From Anastatus disparis (lineage: Eukaryota; Arthropoda; Insecta; Hymenoptera; Eupelmidae), in assembly GCA_017163975.1 (NCBI GenBank), contig JAFFSR010000220.1:15642001-15706000 (forward strand): DNA of 64,000 bases. The letters run 5' to 3'. Below, in pieces: positions 13,900 to 26,838 of this stretch; the first letter of the stretch is position 1, and each line of letters starts with the position of its first letter. Made by a program: the position numbers and the translations under genes. The notes below the pieces were generated by a model, which saw only the letters and a list, made by a program, of their open reading frames with translations, was not told where the DNA came from and did not search any database.

Positions 13900-16160
13900 G
13901 AATAAAAACTCGGTGTATTAAGAAAACGTTAAAGCAAGCTACAGGTACCGTTACATAGGGCCCTCGATGAGGTTTGCCTTCTATATAAAATGTGCCCGTT
14001 AGACAAGGATAGCATTACACGTATATATACCTGAAGAGAGAGCGCGAGCAGAACCGCTTGCTCTCTTATAATATTAACAGGAGGCCCGCAGAAGAGCCAC
14101 GCTCGCCGTGCTGGTTACATGAGCGCGCTCGCTCTTTCTCTTGATTCATTTTCATTTGTATTTTTTTTCCATAAGTTAATTTAAACATATTTTTTAAATT
14201 CCATGTTTACATTGATAATGGGAAACGCGTAACTCATCAATTGTTTGAACTAAAGAACTTTGAACTTTGACGTACTGTATGTAGGTAAAGAAAAAAGAAA
14301 AATATAAGAATAAGTGAACTGTGAAGAGTGATGATGTGGTGAATGAAAGAAAATTAAAAATTCGTGCAGCAATATTATAGTTATTCGAGAAATAAGAAAG
14401 TCGTCTACTACTACGTGTGCTGGCTGCTTGTTGCTGTCATGGTTTATATAGTATAGTTGGCCACATAGCGCTGCATGCTTTTAGTCTTTGGTTTGTCGCT
14501 ACTGCTGTCGTATATATGCATAGTTGGTATATGTAAAGGCGCCTCTCTTTCTTTTTACATTTATATATATGTGCGTGTATGTGTATATAAATTCTACCTA
14601 TATAAACGAGAGAGCGTCGTGTTAAAGAAAGCTCCGAACTTTCTCTTTGAAATAAAAGTATCACATGAATCTCCAAAGTAAATCAAGAGTTAAACGTACG
14701 CTCTACTTTTTGTTAAAAAAATAACATTTAGAAGAAAGTCCAAAATAAGAAGGTAAGACTTTAAATTCTAGAATCTTCTTGTTTTAAAAAAACTACTTAT
14801 ACGACTCCGAGCACTATACATTTCGAGGTTATGTTTTTTTTCTCTCTCACCAAGCGCGTAAAAAAATCTTGAATAGAATGAATAAGTTGCGAAGCCGCGT
14901 GCGTTGATATGCAACAAGCAAATGCAAGTTAATAAAGTCACCCTCACCAAACATAAGACACGCGGACTAAAATCTCGTGGATAGCCTTCTCCTCTCTTTT
15001 CAAAAAAAAGGGGGGGAGGAGGGGAGAAGTTATTCAATCTATATATATAGATATTTTGTATGTACCCCACACACGTATACATACACTTATAAAGCAACGT
15101 TTCCTATCCTCTCTTTTCTCTTTAAAGCTCTTATACCTTTTGGTGGGGTGGTGTGGTTGCGCCGCATAGGTGGTGGATGTTGTGTTGCTTTTATGTAGGA
15201 AGAGAAGAAGAGAAATTTCATTGCGGAGGTGCATGGACATCACCACACAGTGGTTGTTATATATATATGTAGGAAGGAGAGAAACTTGCTCTCTTATGCC
15301 TTTTAGCTTTTCTGGCCTCTTTGGTGGGGTTGGAAATTGCGTGGTGGTGGCTTCTATATATTGTCTCTCTCTCTCTTACTCTTTTTAACTCTTGGGTTAT
15401 ATCAAAGTGCCTTCCTTTTGGTTTCAATACTTACATCTATATATATAACCTGCAGATAGAAAACTATACGAGAGAGAGAGAGGGTCAATCTCTCTCTTTT
15501 CTCTCGCGTGTGTGTTATTTTCGCGAAGGTGGGGGTGTAAACAAGCCCTGTGTGTTTTTGTTAGAATGGGGGGCTAGACTAAAGAGAAGCCAAGCTTTTT
15601 CAAACTTATATTACATTCGGTACTCGTCTGTCTGTACGGCTAGACAGATTATTTTTTGCTTTATTTTTTCCCTTCCTTTTTCTCTTGACTTCCGCTAAAA
15701 AAGCCAGTGTGTACAGTGTGTATTCTTTTTTGTACATTAGGGTTGTGCATCGTATTTCCTTGTCTTTGTATTATGTTGTTTTCGTTGGAATAAGTGTAAA
15801 AGCAGCATTACAAACCGACGCCGTGTAGTACGTTTTTGGTTACGCAACGCTAGATAAGAAACGATGGAAAGAGAAGAGAGGAAAAAAAAAAGCATTTTGT
15901 ACGCTTGAGTTCAGTTTTCACTTGAATCAACGTTTTGTCTTCTTTTTTTTTTCTTTAATTTTAGAGGCTTTCATAATTGTGCGCTCTGTGATTTACAACA
16001 CGAGATTATAATTCTCCGGTAGAAAGTTTTCTCCTTGGTTGTTTTTTTTTTCCTTAAAATTAGATAAGCATCTGTTGTAAAAGCAGCATTAGCGTGGCGT
16101 TGTCTTTTAAACTCGGCAGCGTCATTTTACAGTATACAATACAATTGGTTTACATTAAGC
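13900..16160. other. GC-richer, GA/CT-rich noncoding island
   Basis: The composition changes markedly from the surrounding A/T DNA, with many GAGAG/CTCTC tracts, G/T-rich runs and TATA-like motifs. Open frames on both strands overlap each other, have no domain and are rich in low-complexity residues, so I do not call genes. The hairpin-forming GAGAGAGCGCGAGC...GCTTGCTCTC is at about 14036-14067. The most likely roles are GAGA-factor-type control DNA, intronic DNA or leader exons. Confidence 0.4.
15468..15510. repeat. GA tract followed by CT tract (self-complementary)
   Basis: A GAGAGAGAGAGAG run is followed within seven bases by CTCTCTCTTTTCTCTC, so the transcript or single strand can fold back. 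Both arms are GAGA-factor-type repeats. Confidence 0.6.
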
Positions 16161-18949
16161 TTGGCCAGTTCTTCTCGACATTCTCTTTTGGATAATGAAA
16201 TATTATAAATTAAAGTGGCATTTGTGATTCGATGAATTTAGTGTTTAGAACCTTTAAGTTTTAAAGTCTTAAATTATGGTATTTACGCAGTGCAGAAGCA
16301 AATCCCAACAGTCTATAAATGGCCGCTTGTAATAAGCTTCTTGGAATCGGAGACCGTTGCCTGCTTCGTTGGCATTTACCGATGGCCCCTTTTACTCTTA
16401 ACGTCTGCTCCGTAATTGAGTTTTAATTGTCGCACGAAAATTACTAATATTTTTAAATGACAGTTTTATAGCATAAAGTAATTCCGTTTAATGAGTTGTA
16501 AAAATATTTGTAATATTCAAAAGAAAAGAGATGAACTGTGTTTTCGGAGCAAAACAAGCGTAAAAGGGGCTTATTATACAGGTTAGACGCCGCGATGGCT
16601 GCTGACGTGTTATATATACAATACGAAGCATACCTACTGTGAAGCTCTTTTTTTTTCATTCTTTATTTTATATACGTAACTCCGATTGACGATACTTGCT
16701 TATATTTCCAGTCAAGCCAACGCCCAGCGTATACGCACATAGGCATTGTTTTCAGTTTCTCTTGTTGCATTGTAATGTATCGAGAGTTTAGTTAGGGAAT
16801 TCAATTGTTGAAAAAAATCCCTTCTCTTGTAATTATATAGCTTAGGGAATTCGAAATAGAAGATTGTTGATTTCATATATCGAATGGAAATATATAGGAG
16901 GAAAAATATTTTAATGATGAATAATATTCTAAATATTTAGATTAATTCGTTTATAGAAGGTTCTTTAATGTATTTGAAAATACTATAACTGGTTTTTTTT
17001 CTCGAAATTTATTATTTTAATTAACGTTTAATTTTCAATGCTATTTTGTAACGTTTGACGCAAATGTTTTAATGATCATGATAAGCTTATTTTTTTTACT
17101 ATACATTCGTAACTTTTTATCATTTCGAAACGAATAACAAATATCCTCATCATACATAATTTTTATTAGTTTTGTAATTAGCGTACGTATGTATATTATC
17201 TTTCAACATCATAACAGTAAAAATATTCAATGAATTTCGCCTTATTTGGAGTATTTCGCAAGAAAAATATAATTTATATTTACACAAGGCATAAATAATT
17301 ATACACTAATGTACTAACAGTTATTTATTTCCAATTAATTCATTGATTTTAATTCATTCTTATTTCATTTTCAAATTTAGAAATTAGAATTAATTTAAAT
17401 GAATAAAAATTTTATAGACAACACTTATAAGCATTGTTAAAAAAACACAAATAAAATTAAAATTATCGATTTGTTCTCTTCCTCTTAATGGTCAGATATA
17501 ATATTATACCAAGTATTATTCAAACACACGTTTGAAACCTCAATGCAATAACAGCTATGCTCGATGACGATAATAATTATAGGAAGAAAAAAAAAATAAT
17601 GTTTGTACTGTGACATCTTAATATGAATGAATACAGAAGTTTTAACATTCAGTTTGTAGCTGTCCTTGTTCTGTCTCGCTTTCACCCAGTGCGGATGTAT
17701 AATGAACCTTGCTGCTTGGTTGATTTCTCTTGGACTGAATTTTTTTTTATTTTAGAATTGAAAAAAAAACTAATGCTGGAAAATACTAGACGAGGAATTT
17801 CGAGCAAAAAGTTTTATGCTTTTGAATTGATAGCCTGAATTTCATTATTTAAATATAAAGTTATACAGTATCGTAGATGTTAAACATTCTAATAAACTAA
17901 ATAATAAATGAACATTAAATTTAAAGTCTAAAAATATTTTTAAATGTATAAATTAAATATATTTTTAAGTAATATTATTTTATTTAAACATTTTTACTTT
18001 AAATAAAAATATTTTTTTTTACTTTAATTAACTATAGGCAAAATTCACTACTTTGCCGTTGCAAAAATTCATTTAAAAAAAGAAAAATTCTTGTTCTGTT
18101 GATTTAATTTTAAGGCTTTTGTAAATATTCTGACAAAGACATATCCAAGCGTTATCTTGCTTGAAAAGTTAAACAGTTGCATTAGTCATTGATAGAATCT
18201 TTTTTAGTCATCGTTTAACCACAGACAAAACCACACACTCACCAAGACATCAAAGAATACTCGATGCTACGAGTATTAAAAACTATGCCAGGCTCTTTTG
18301 TTACTCGTCTATAACTTTGTAAAAGACGTTCATTACAATATTTTCTTGGTTTTCTTTTTTTTTTCCTAATGTAGGTTATGGCCGTTTTAATAAATGTCTG
18401 ATTACACGTATACGTTTAATTTATCGATTATTTAATTTATTATTTTATTTTATACGTTTGATTTTATTTATATCGGATATTTTATATAGGATTCCTTGCG
18501 GATAAAAAAGATATTTTATTAAAAATTATGGTTTAACGTATTTTTTTCGAATAAAACGAATTTAAAAAAAATTTTAAATAATAAAATTTGGTGACTAAAG
18601 AGAATATTATATTCCTTATGCCGTTCGACTCAACTTGGTGAGCGCAAATCTAATCAGAATTGCTTATTGCGCACTAACTTGACTCCTTGAGTTTCATAGC
18701 CTTTATCTTCTTACACTCTTGTCTAGTCATCGAAAAATTTCACATTTTTTCTTACTGTATTACACAGTTATAAGCAAAAGACTTGTTCATGAAATAAAAC
18801 AAAATTAAATATTTCTTTTCCGCTCGTGTTAGTGTAATTTTATATTTTTTGCTTTCACATAGAGAAAGCATTGTATCGGTAATATAAATTATAATTTTTA
18901 TAATAAAAAAATATTTTTTTTTGCGGAGCTTTGACTAGGTATTGTTCTG
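16161..18949. other. mostly AT-rich DNA, no supported gene
   Basis: A short GC-richer patch around 16290-16420 precedes A/T-tract DNA. I find no exon with matching splice sites, no transposon motif and no RNA gene. Confidence 0.5.
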
Positions 18950-18984
18950 GGTGCACAAGCCTCCTTTAGTTTATATATGGGACA

Positions 18985-19165
18985 TTACAAAAAAAATTAA
19001 CCTAAATCTAATATCTAAAATGCGTACCTTAAATTCGGAAGGAATTCCAGTCAGTTTCAATAAGGGCAGCATTAGATCCTTAGTTTCTCCCCAGTAGCCA
19101 CCCTAAGATAACATCTAGTGAAGAGACCCGCTAGATGCTCCGAAGTATTCATGCACACAATTGAG
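18985..19165 (-). other. structured or possibly exonic island of unknown nature
   Basis: About 150 bases stand out from A/T DNA. Read on the minus strand they contain a perfect 7-bp stem (CATCTAG/CTAGATG) and a second pairing (CTTAG/CTAAG). They also contain an open 75-base segment at about 19028-19102 that begins after an acceptor-like TTATCTTAG and ends at a donor-like AAG|GTACGC, translating as GGYWGETKDLMLPLLKLTG and onward. It may be an orphan exon, a fragment of a degraded element or a structured RNA. No flanking exons were found and I cannot assign a family. Confidence 0.25.
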
Positions 19166-19719
19166 TACATAATTACAGCTAAAAAATACTGTTTTCTCGA
19201 ATCAGTACGCAGCCATTATTTATGCTCGATTTGTCATTGCTGTATATTTTATTTTAATTTTAAAAGAGGCTAGGGGGGTACCCTCCTGCTTGCGTTGCTC
19301 GCCAACCCCCCCGTAACTATATTAAGTGATAACGTCATTTTTTAACGTTATTCGAGCGCGTTATGCAAGAAAGAAATTCTCCTTTTTTCTACATGGATAG
19401 AGCAATAAACCTAAAAAACTAATTTTTTTTCTAAAATTCACAATAAATTAGCTAAAATTTACCATAAAGTAGCTAAATATATATTTTAGCTTAATTTTTC
19501 TAAAAATCAGTTAAAATGATCGTTTTTCAATCTTAATTTAGCTGAAAATATCGGAATTTTTTAATAATGGGAGCAGCATCGGAATATACATATAAATTAT
19601 GAAAAATTTTGCTAAATGAGAAAGCATTGTATCCACACTACGTCAATGAGCAACAACGTAATAATCGATGTACAAAATGCATATGGGTGAAAGAAAAAAA
19701 AGAAAAATCACATAATGCC

Positions 19720-19812
19720 AATGGCAAAAGTAAGGAAGAACAAAATTCATATAGTTTCCGTAGATCTTAAGGCAGCCTTCGATGCAGTGGATAGAAACAT
19801 TTACGTAAAATC
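19720..19812 (+). mobile_element. non-LTR retrotransposon reverse-transcriptase fossil
   Basis: A short frame reads KIHIVSVDLKAAFDAVDRN. The VDLKAAFDAVDR core is the classic RT block around the catalytic region of LINE-type reverse transcriptases (F/V-D-L-x-x-A-F-D-x-V). No further RT motif is found nearby, so this is a dead scrap of perhaps 100 bases. Confidence 0.65.
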
Positions 19813-21217
19813 ACATTAAAAAAAATAAAATCAAATTACTTAGACTCAATGCGCCAAAACACTTGGCAGCGTTTTTTTTCCTGTAAAAATAGTCAAAATT
19901 TTGAAGTGCCCATCCGCATGAAAATTGACTAATGTTTATACATAAATGCTTGGAATTTACGTGACTAAAATTTTATTGAATATATTGTTATTTTTCCGTA
20001 TAAGTAGACTCAACCTCAACAAAAAAATAAAAATAACGTCAATTTATATTCAACAAAAGATCAAAGTTTAAACAATATTTAATATTATTTAAATATTATT
20101 TCTTTTCTACTTTTTTCACCAAACTCTGAAATTCAATTCTTGTCAAAGTATAATGATGTTACGATATACACAGTAAAGAAAAATAGAAAAAGAGCTTGGC
20201 AAAGTATCGGATACGAGGTGACGTAGATGCCGGTTTTTTTACAAGGAAAATCGATAAAATTATTTTACGTAATGCCGTGTTCTCTTCTTTTCTCTCGCAG
20301 TTAGAGAATTGCATGTGTGTATTATAAAACTTGTTAAACTTTTCTATAGGGTATATCATCCAAAGAATCTGATTATTAATTTGATTGATGGAAATCTTTT
20401 TAATAATCTTATTAATTTTCATGTCGTTTGTGTCCGTTGCTAAATAGGATGTTTATGTAATTATTTTTATTTCGAAGAGATTTTTTAGATGCCTTGAGAT
20501 ATTTTTTTAAATATTTCATTTTTAAAGAAATGATTATTTGTTTAAATAGATTTTAAATTATTTAACGCATTCTATAGAAAATTATTAAATATTTAAAAGA
20601 AAAATATTAATTTTTAAAATGAAAAATCTTTAGTAATATTATTATCTTATCCAACTTCATTCAGTATCTACTAGCACATTATAACGTGAAAATCTAAGTC
20701 ATACGTTGATTTTGATAGTTTGATTAATGGGAGGTCATAATATGATTGATAGTACAATCACGTATCCTCCAACTGCAACTCTAGGCGAGCTATTTGATTT
20801 TTACCTACTTTGGGTTTAACGGAAACAAGTTTTCGACCTATTTTTTTTCCGTCGTATTTTTATATACTTTGGAAATATTTTGTTGAACAATCTTATACTT
20901 TGTGAAGTTTTATGTTTCCTTTTTTTTTTGCATTTCGCATTTATCGCTCGTTTGAAGTAGTAAAGATTGTCATACCCAACAACTTAATTAGTTCTTTTAT
21001 TTATGATTTTCTGATGAAAGAAGCTCAATAATTGCACAGTCTGTATAAAAAAATTAATAATAGTTATTTGATGTACATTACTTTATCTAGATAAAAAATA
21101 ACTTTGAAAAATTTTTAAAAACATCAAATAAAAAAAAATTACGTTCATTTTGAATTAAAAACAGCGTTACTTAATTACATGATATGTAAATCGACAGTCG
21201 CGGGGAAAAAGGTGTCA

Positions 21218-21559
21218 TTTTTTTGATTGATTTATTAGCGCGTTATACTCGAATATAGACATTAGTTTTAAATTTGTATGATCGATTATAGACTTTGATA
21301 GAAGTTCTAAACAGGATTAGGAACTAATAATATTGTATGGGTCTTTGCAGGCTTAAAACATAAGCCGACATAAGATATAAGGAATAAGAAAATACATTGC
21401 CAGTATATCTGTACGTGAGAAGAATAGGAGGGAATAAGTTTCTCATTCTATTGATAGGAAACTTATTTTGCACTTCTGTGAAAGTCTATATTTGATCATA
21501 CAAATTTAAAACTAATGTCTATATTCGAGTATAACGCGCTAATAAATCAATCAAAAAAA
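21218..21559. mobile_element. MITE-like element with 87-bp terminal inverted repeats
   Basis: The left arm 21218-21304 and right arm 21473-21559 are near-perfect reverse complements, starting TTTTTTTGATTGATTTATTA and including GCGCGTTATACTCGAATATA. The 342-bp element encodes nothing. An inner hairpin (AATAAGTTTC...GAAACTTATT) lies at about 21432-21469. Long arms with a short noncoding core are typical of nonautonomous DNA transposons; the superfamily is not evident. Confidence 0.85.
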
Positions 21560-21739
21560 CATTTTAGTCTCGTGTAATATATATATGTTATATTTAGAAT
21601 GTAAATAATTAATGCGCATTACAATGCTTTCCTTGTCATTAAAGTTTTTTAAATAATAAATATTTTTAAAGAATGTCAGTGTTGCCACCACAAAATTAAG
21701 AATAAAAAATTTATTTTGAAATAGTACTTTTCTTCAAAT

Positions 21740-21826
21740 CTAAACGAAATGACACCTCTATTTAGCTTCAAATGAAATGATACACCTGTCTTCAAGAAAA
21801 AATTAAATGACACTTTCTTCCACGCG
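21740..21826. repeat. short degenerate tandem repeats with AAATGACAC core
   Basis: Three diverged units each carry CTTCAA...AAATGACAC or a close variant, ending near 21825. The inverse motif GGTGTCATTT sits at 21211-21220, just left of the MITE, so the MITE may have inserted into an older repeat with its own inverted ends. Confidence 0.4.
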
Positions 21827-22617
21827 AACGTCGAAATATTAACGACAAACAAGTTTTTTAAATAATTCTTTTTTTGCTTCGTTTACTTAGTATCGTCAAA
21901 TAATTACTGTCATGGATAATTATAAAAATTATGACGCTTTGTAGTTTTCCATCTTATATAATATGTTTAACTTATGTGTCGAAATAACCAATTTCGTTAA
22001 ATTTGGGTTAATTCATTGAACGTTTATCTATTTCATAAATTATTTGTTCAGTCGCGATGTAATCATAGATCTTTAATTTAATTTTTTTTTAAAATCAAAT
22101 TATCAAACTTAAAGTAATTTAAGTTGATTGTTAGTTTGTTATTTGGAAGACGAGAGATTGACTTGAAGATAAAATTTGTTAGAATAATAATCTCACGAGA
22201 ATAACATTTATTGGGAAAAGAATGTGACTGAATGAGATTTTTCGAAAAGTATGATAAAACCGGCATTAATGTGTTACAAAATTGTGAAATTTATTTGTCG
22301 AAACTTCCTTGATTGACTCAATCATAATTTATAAATAAGTCGAGTTTATTATCTTTGATTACGTATATTACCGATCGATTCGTTAAATGTTTTATTTATA
22401 AAATCTTCATATAGTAAAATATTTTGCAAAATTTAAATTGTTTTTTTTTATCAGATCGATAAAACTGAAAAATACTTACACTAAGCAAGTTAATGAAATT
22501 AAGAAATTAATAAAAAATCAATAAATAATAATAAATAATTAATAAATGTTAAAATCATAAAATATCAAATTTTTCAATGAATTTACAATCTATATTAAAA
22601 TTTGAAAATTTTTAAAA

Positions 22618-22701
22618 TGTTACAAATTTTATAAGATCTAAAATTGCTCCAAAAAAATGTTATAAATTATGTTAGACCTAAAATTGCTCCAAAATTGAAA
22701 T
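22618..22701. repeat. two-copy tandem duplication of about 45 bp
   Basis: Two adjacent units both end in CTAAAATTGCTCCAAAA, with similar upstream halves (TGTTACAAATTTTATAAGAT and TGTTATAAATTATGTTAGAC). Noncoding. Confidence 0.6.
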
Positions 22702-22899
22702 CGGAGCACGATAATTTCCAGCACTTGAAATTCCAAAATAACTGATCATCTCTCTATTAAAATCGTGAACTCTTGAACCTGTAAAAACATCCATCATAAC
22801 TATATACAAACCGAGTGAAAAAGAAGAGAAAAAACATCTCCTGAGGTAAAAACAAACCCACTTAATACCCCACGCATATCAGGCAAAAACATTTAATAT

Positions 22900-25300
22900 A
22901 ACTACGAAACATGTATAACTTTGCTTTCGGCGTGGCAAAATGTACAGCTATATAGATATACACATACACACATGTATATCCCTCTGCTTATAAAGTCAGC
23001 CATGTTTTTCTCCTCTTTCAAATGTACACGTACATATATCTATAGAAGTTATATAGCATTTGCAAAAAGCGAGCATGCGCAGAGCGCGTTTAACGCGCGC
23101 GCTCTCTTCTCTCTCGTCATCATCATCGCCGAACGTCGTCGTCGTCGTAGTCGTATAGTCGTCCGCATATTGTCGTTCTCCTTTAACCGTTCCACTATAT
23201 AATACTGTTGGTGTTGTTAAATTAAAAATAAAAGCACATTTTTAACTTTTCAAAGAACGAGAGCTTCGAACGCAAGATTAATTTTTTATTTATTTATTTT
23301 TTTTAAATTTCTTATCTAATTAGATTGTAAACGCACAGCAATAATTGAGAAAGAAATATTAAGGAGGTAGACAACAGCAGCAATTATTGTGGATAAATTT
23401 TTTTCTAACTAGATTTAGTTTTGTTTAATTTTCTATATTGGATATACGTACATATATAGCATTAAAGTTTTTAACACCAGGTGTGGAACATAATAATCTA
23501 ATATTGCGCTGCTAGTATCGTAGAAGCTACGCAGTGCTTAGTTGGATTAAAAAAACAAGAAGCGAGAACACATAGAAAGAATAGAAAAAACCTAAGCATC
23601 TTTGAATTTTTTTTGGTTTCTTTTGCACTGTGTTCTCTCTTTGCTTTCTGTTACTTCCACTTTTGTGTACGTGTGCGTGTAATTAATTTTTTCGTTTCTT
23701 TCTTTTATTTTTTTTTATTTTGACACAAGTGATAATTATCAAAGTATATGCATATCTATACATGTATATTTATAACGAGAATTCCACGGGCAACAAGAGA
23801 AAAAATTTAGCTATAATATAATTCTCTCCGCAAGTGAATATTCTCTCAATGGTAATGTATATTATGTACGCACGTACACCAATGTACCCACATTAAATTT
23901 TACAGTACAGTAACATACATTATACATCACGATAATAGATTAGTGACTAATCGTATGACATTTATCACGCACACAAGGTGATCGCTATAAAACAGGCTAG
24001 ATTTCACTCTGTACATATAGATTTTCTTTCTTTTTTAACCTTCATTTTACTTAGCTACCAACACCAGGTTTTTTTTTTTCAAATTAATACATTTTACTTG
24101 TAGTCCAGGATATACCACATTTTTTTTATTAAAAAGACAACTATAACCACACATACACAGTTCATATTGAAATATTTTTTTTTTTTTAAATTGAGAATAA
24201 AAAGCTGCTGAACAAGTGAGACACAAAATAGTGAGAGAGAGAGAGAGAGAGCAAGAAAGTAAAGTGAATAAGAAAGAGTGCGATAAAGAGAGAACGAGAA
24301 AGGCGCGTCGTCGAGAAAAGAGAAACGCTTCGGTTCGTGTTCGTGTTGCTGAGTGGCCTACTTCGAAAAGGAGCTCGCGTTCACTATAGTATATAATCGA
24401 GGAGACTTTACAGCCGCGTCCGTCGTTTCTCTCTTTTGATAAAATGTATAAAATTTTTTGAATCGGTCGTTACCCGGGCACGCTTGGCCGAGACCTGACG
24501 AGGCTAAGCTTCTGGCTTGCACCACATACCTTCCCGTTGGGACGACGAAAATTCTCTTCTCTTTCTATAAGTGTATGTGTGCATGTGAACGCGGGGGGGT
24601 ATTATATACCTCCTAACCATTTCCTTCTCTTCGTTCTCTCTCTCTTCTGTCTTTCTACCCATCCGCTATGTGTGTATATATATCCATAGAAGAGAAGAGA
24701 AAGAGAAGTAGGTAGGTAGCAAAATAGCCTCCCTACCTCAGGGCGGATAAACTTGGGGGATCCCTCGATGCACCAAGCTAAAGCAAGTTCAACGTGTAAC
24801 ATACGTACGTCGTGGGGGCTCCCTTCTTTTTCTACAATATCTCTTTCTCTCTTTTATTATACATTACTATATCCCTGCCTCTGTAGCTGTTGTTGGCTGC
24901 TGCTGCTGCTGCTTCTACTTCCTACTGCTGCCCTGCCATATCTATATGTCTTTTTAGCTTTTTTTTTTCTCTTTTTTGCCCCTCTACCCTAAAACAGTTA
25001 TATACTCTTTGGGTGCACGATTCTATTTCTCTCTCTCTCTCTCTTTTGGTGTGGAGAGTATAACTTGTGTGTCGCGGGGATCACCCACGGAATCACCACC
25101 CTTCCTTCCTTCTTCCTTCCTTCCTGGTGTACCTACTACTAAAATCTGCCCACCACCACCACCCGCGCTTACCACCACTTTCTCTCTTGGTATCTGGAAA
25201 TGGTGGTGGCGGCCTTTGGGCTGTTAAAGCTTCTCATTTCCAGACACACACATATATATAGGTATACCCTTGAATGTAGGCCCTTCAATTCATGAATTAG
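22900..25300. other. GC-richer, CT/GA-rich noncoding island
   Basis: The block contains GCATGCGCA, trinucleotide runs (GTCGTCGTCGT near 23133; GCTGCTGCTGCT near 24898), a GA repeat at about 24231-24251 and CT runs near 25028-25044. Both strands show short overlapping open frames of low complexity and none resembles a known protein. It is plausibly promoter, leader-exon or intronic control DNA. Confidence 0.4.
24231..24251. repeat. (GA)n microsatellite
   Basis: An almost uninterrupted GAGAGAGA run of about 20 bases within an A/G-rich stretch. Confidence 0.75.
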
Positions 25301-26705
25301 TCGTGCTAGTAGTAATAGTAGTAGCATATCGTGTATTTGTATTTCATAAGAGTTGCATCTATATTATTATGATGTTGAATGCAGATAAATCTGATGCTTG
25401 GAAAAGTCAGCTCTGAGTATATGAAGCATGAATCGTAAGGTGTGGTATTTAGTCATATTACTGGCGATGACGACGCGTCTTGTGACCGTCAGATAAACTG
25501 TACTATGATGTACGATGTGTGTACAGCGACTCCATGTTGTTACGTGACTTATTTGCTTTGTGCGAGCTTGAAACGAAAACATTTAAAGTTTGGAGATTAG
25601 ATATAAATATTAGCTCTTTTCAAATAGTCGAATTATTATCTAGAACTTTCATGTCAAGCTATACATTGACGATGACTTTGATTTTCAGTCTTGTAGGAAT
25701 TTGTCTGATAGCAAAGTCGCATGATAAATTGTAATTTAACTTAAAATTTTAAGTTTACATTATTGTGATGCTTGTGTTATTGAATTCATTTTTAACGTGT
25801 TCTCATTTTAAAAATAATCTTACGAAATAAAATAACACACAAACGAAAATACGCGTCGAAAAAAAATTAAAGTTATTTCCTGTTTAAATTTTAAATACCA
25901 ATGCCAAAATATTTATTCAAATGTTAGTTTACATTAAAAACGATCGTTATTTTCATTATCATATACACGATTTCAAGGTAATAAGTAAATTAATAATTCA
26001 AATGTTTTTGCATGCCATATTACAATATTTATTCGATGAGAAAATTATCGAATCATAACATCATCTATAATTTAATTAAAAGACATATTGGTATGAAATA
26101 TAATGCAGGTTTTTTCATTTTATGATTGTTAATTTAAGGAAAGTATGTATGAGTTTATGTTTTGTATGTATTTGTGTGAAAAAATTCTTATAGTGATAAA
26201 ATTGCATATTCATTATATAATTAACATGTTCAGTGCTATACGATGCATTTATTGATCACATCTTTTTTTAGAATCTAACGATCCATACATTTACTTTAAA
26301 TTACTTTTTAAATAAAAAACGAATTATTTCTTTGTCTTTGTAATATCATTCATGTCATATTGAAGGGCCTTTTAGATTATAATGATTTTTTTTTAGTTAT
26401 TATAAAACTATTTCTAAATCAATATTTTAAAAATAATATTCATATAGCACTTAACATTTGAAGTATCGATTATTATGAACGTATATTATTTCTCTTTTTT
26501 TTTATTAACGACACAGTGATAATTAGTTATATATTTTGTCAAAAACGAAAGTAATTCTGATAATTGAAATTTCTAATTTTAAATTTAATACAATTAATTT
26601 GCCACTGTTTTCTCTGTATGTATTCTATTTTGAAGTTACATCTATTAGAATAAATTTTTATTCTCTTACAGTAAAACTTCATTCTGAAATTTAAAAGTTT
26701 AAAGT
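25301..26705. other. AT-rich DNA without a supported gene
   Basis: Short frames at 25367-25734 occur on both strands and overlap; none has a domain or splice context. A weak SINE-tail-like ATTAACGACACAGTGATAATTAG is at about 26506-26526. Confidence 0.45.
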
Positions 26706-26838
26706 TTAGGTCGGCAGAGCGATGGATTCTTAAATCTTGAGGACTCGAGTTCGAATCTCGCTCTCGGCAACTGATTGATATAAGCATCACTGTAATATGA
26801 TTTACATGTGCTTTGCTCGCAAACACACTGACGACCTC
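26706..26838 (+). mobile_element. SINE copy, both ends shortened
   Basis: GTCGGCAGAGCGATGGATTC, the B box GAGTTCGAATCTCGCTCTCG and the body with TACATGTGCTTTGCTCGC are present. The copy stops at CTGACGACCTC followed by A-rich DNA, so the GTCGCTAATTAGCAT...GACGTTAAA 3' end seen in full copies is absent. Confidence 0.75.

Noticed and set aside
14437..15698. Several overlapping frames on both strands
   Set aside because: Driven by GA/CT repeats and TATATA tracts; residues are low complexity and both strands are equally open.
24602..25261. Frames with Ser/Leu/Pro-rich translations
   Set aside because: Translations of CT and CCA repeats; no start or splice context and no conserved motif.
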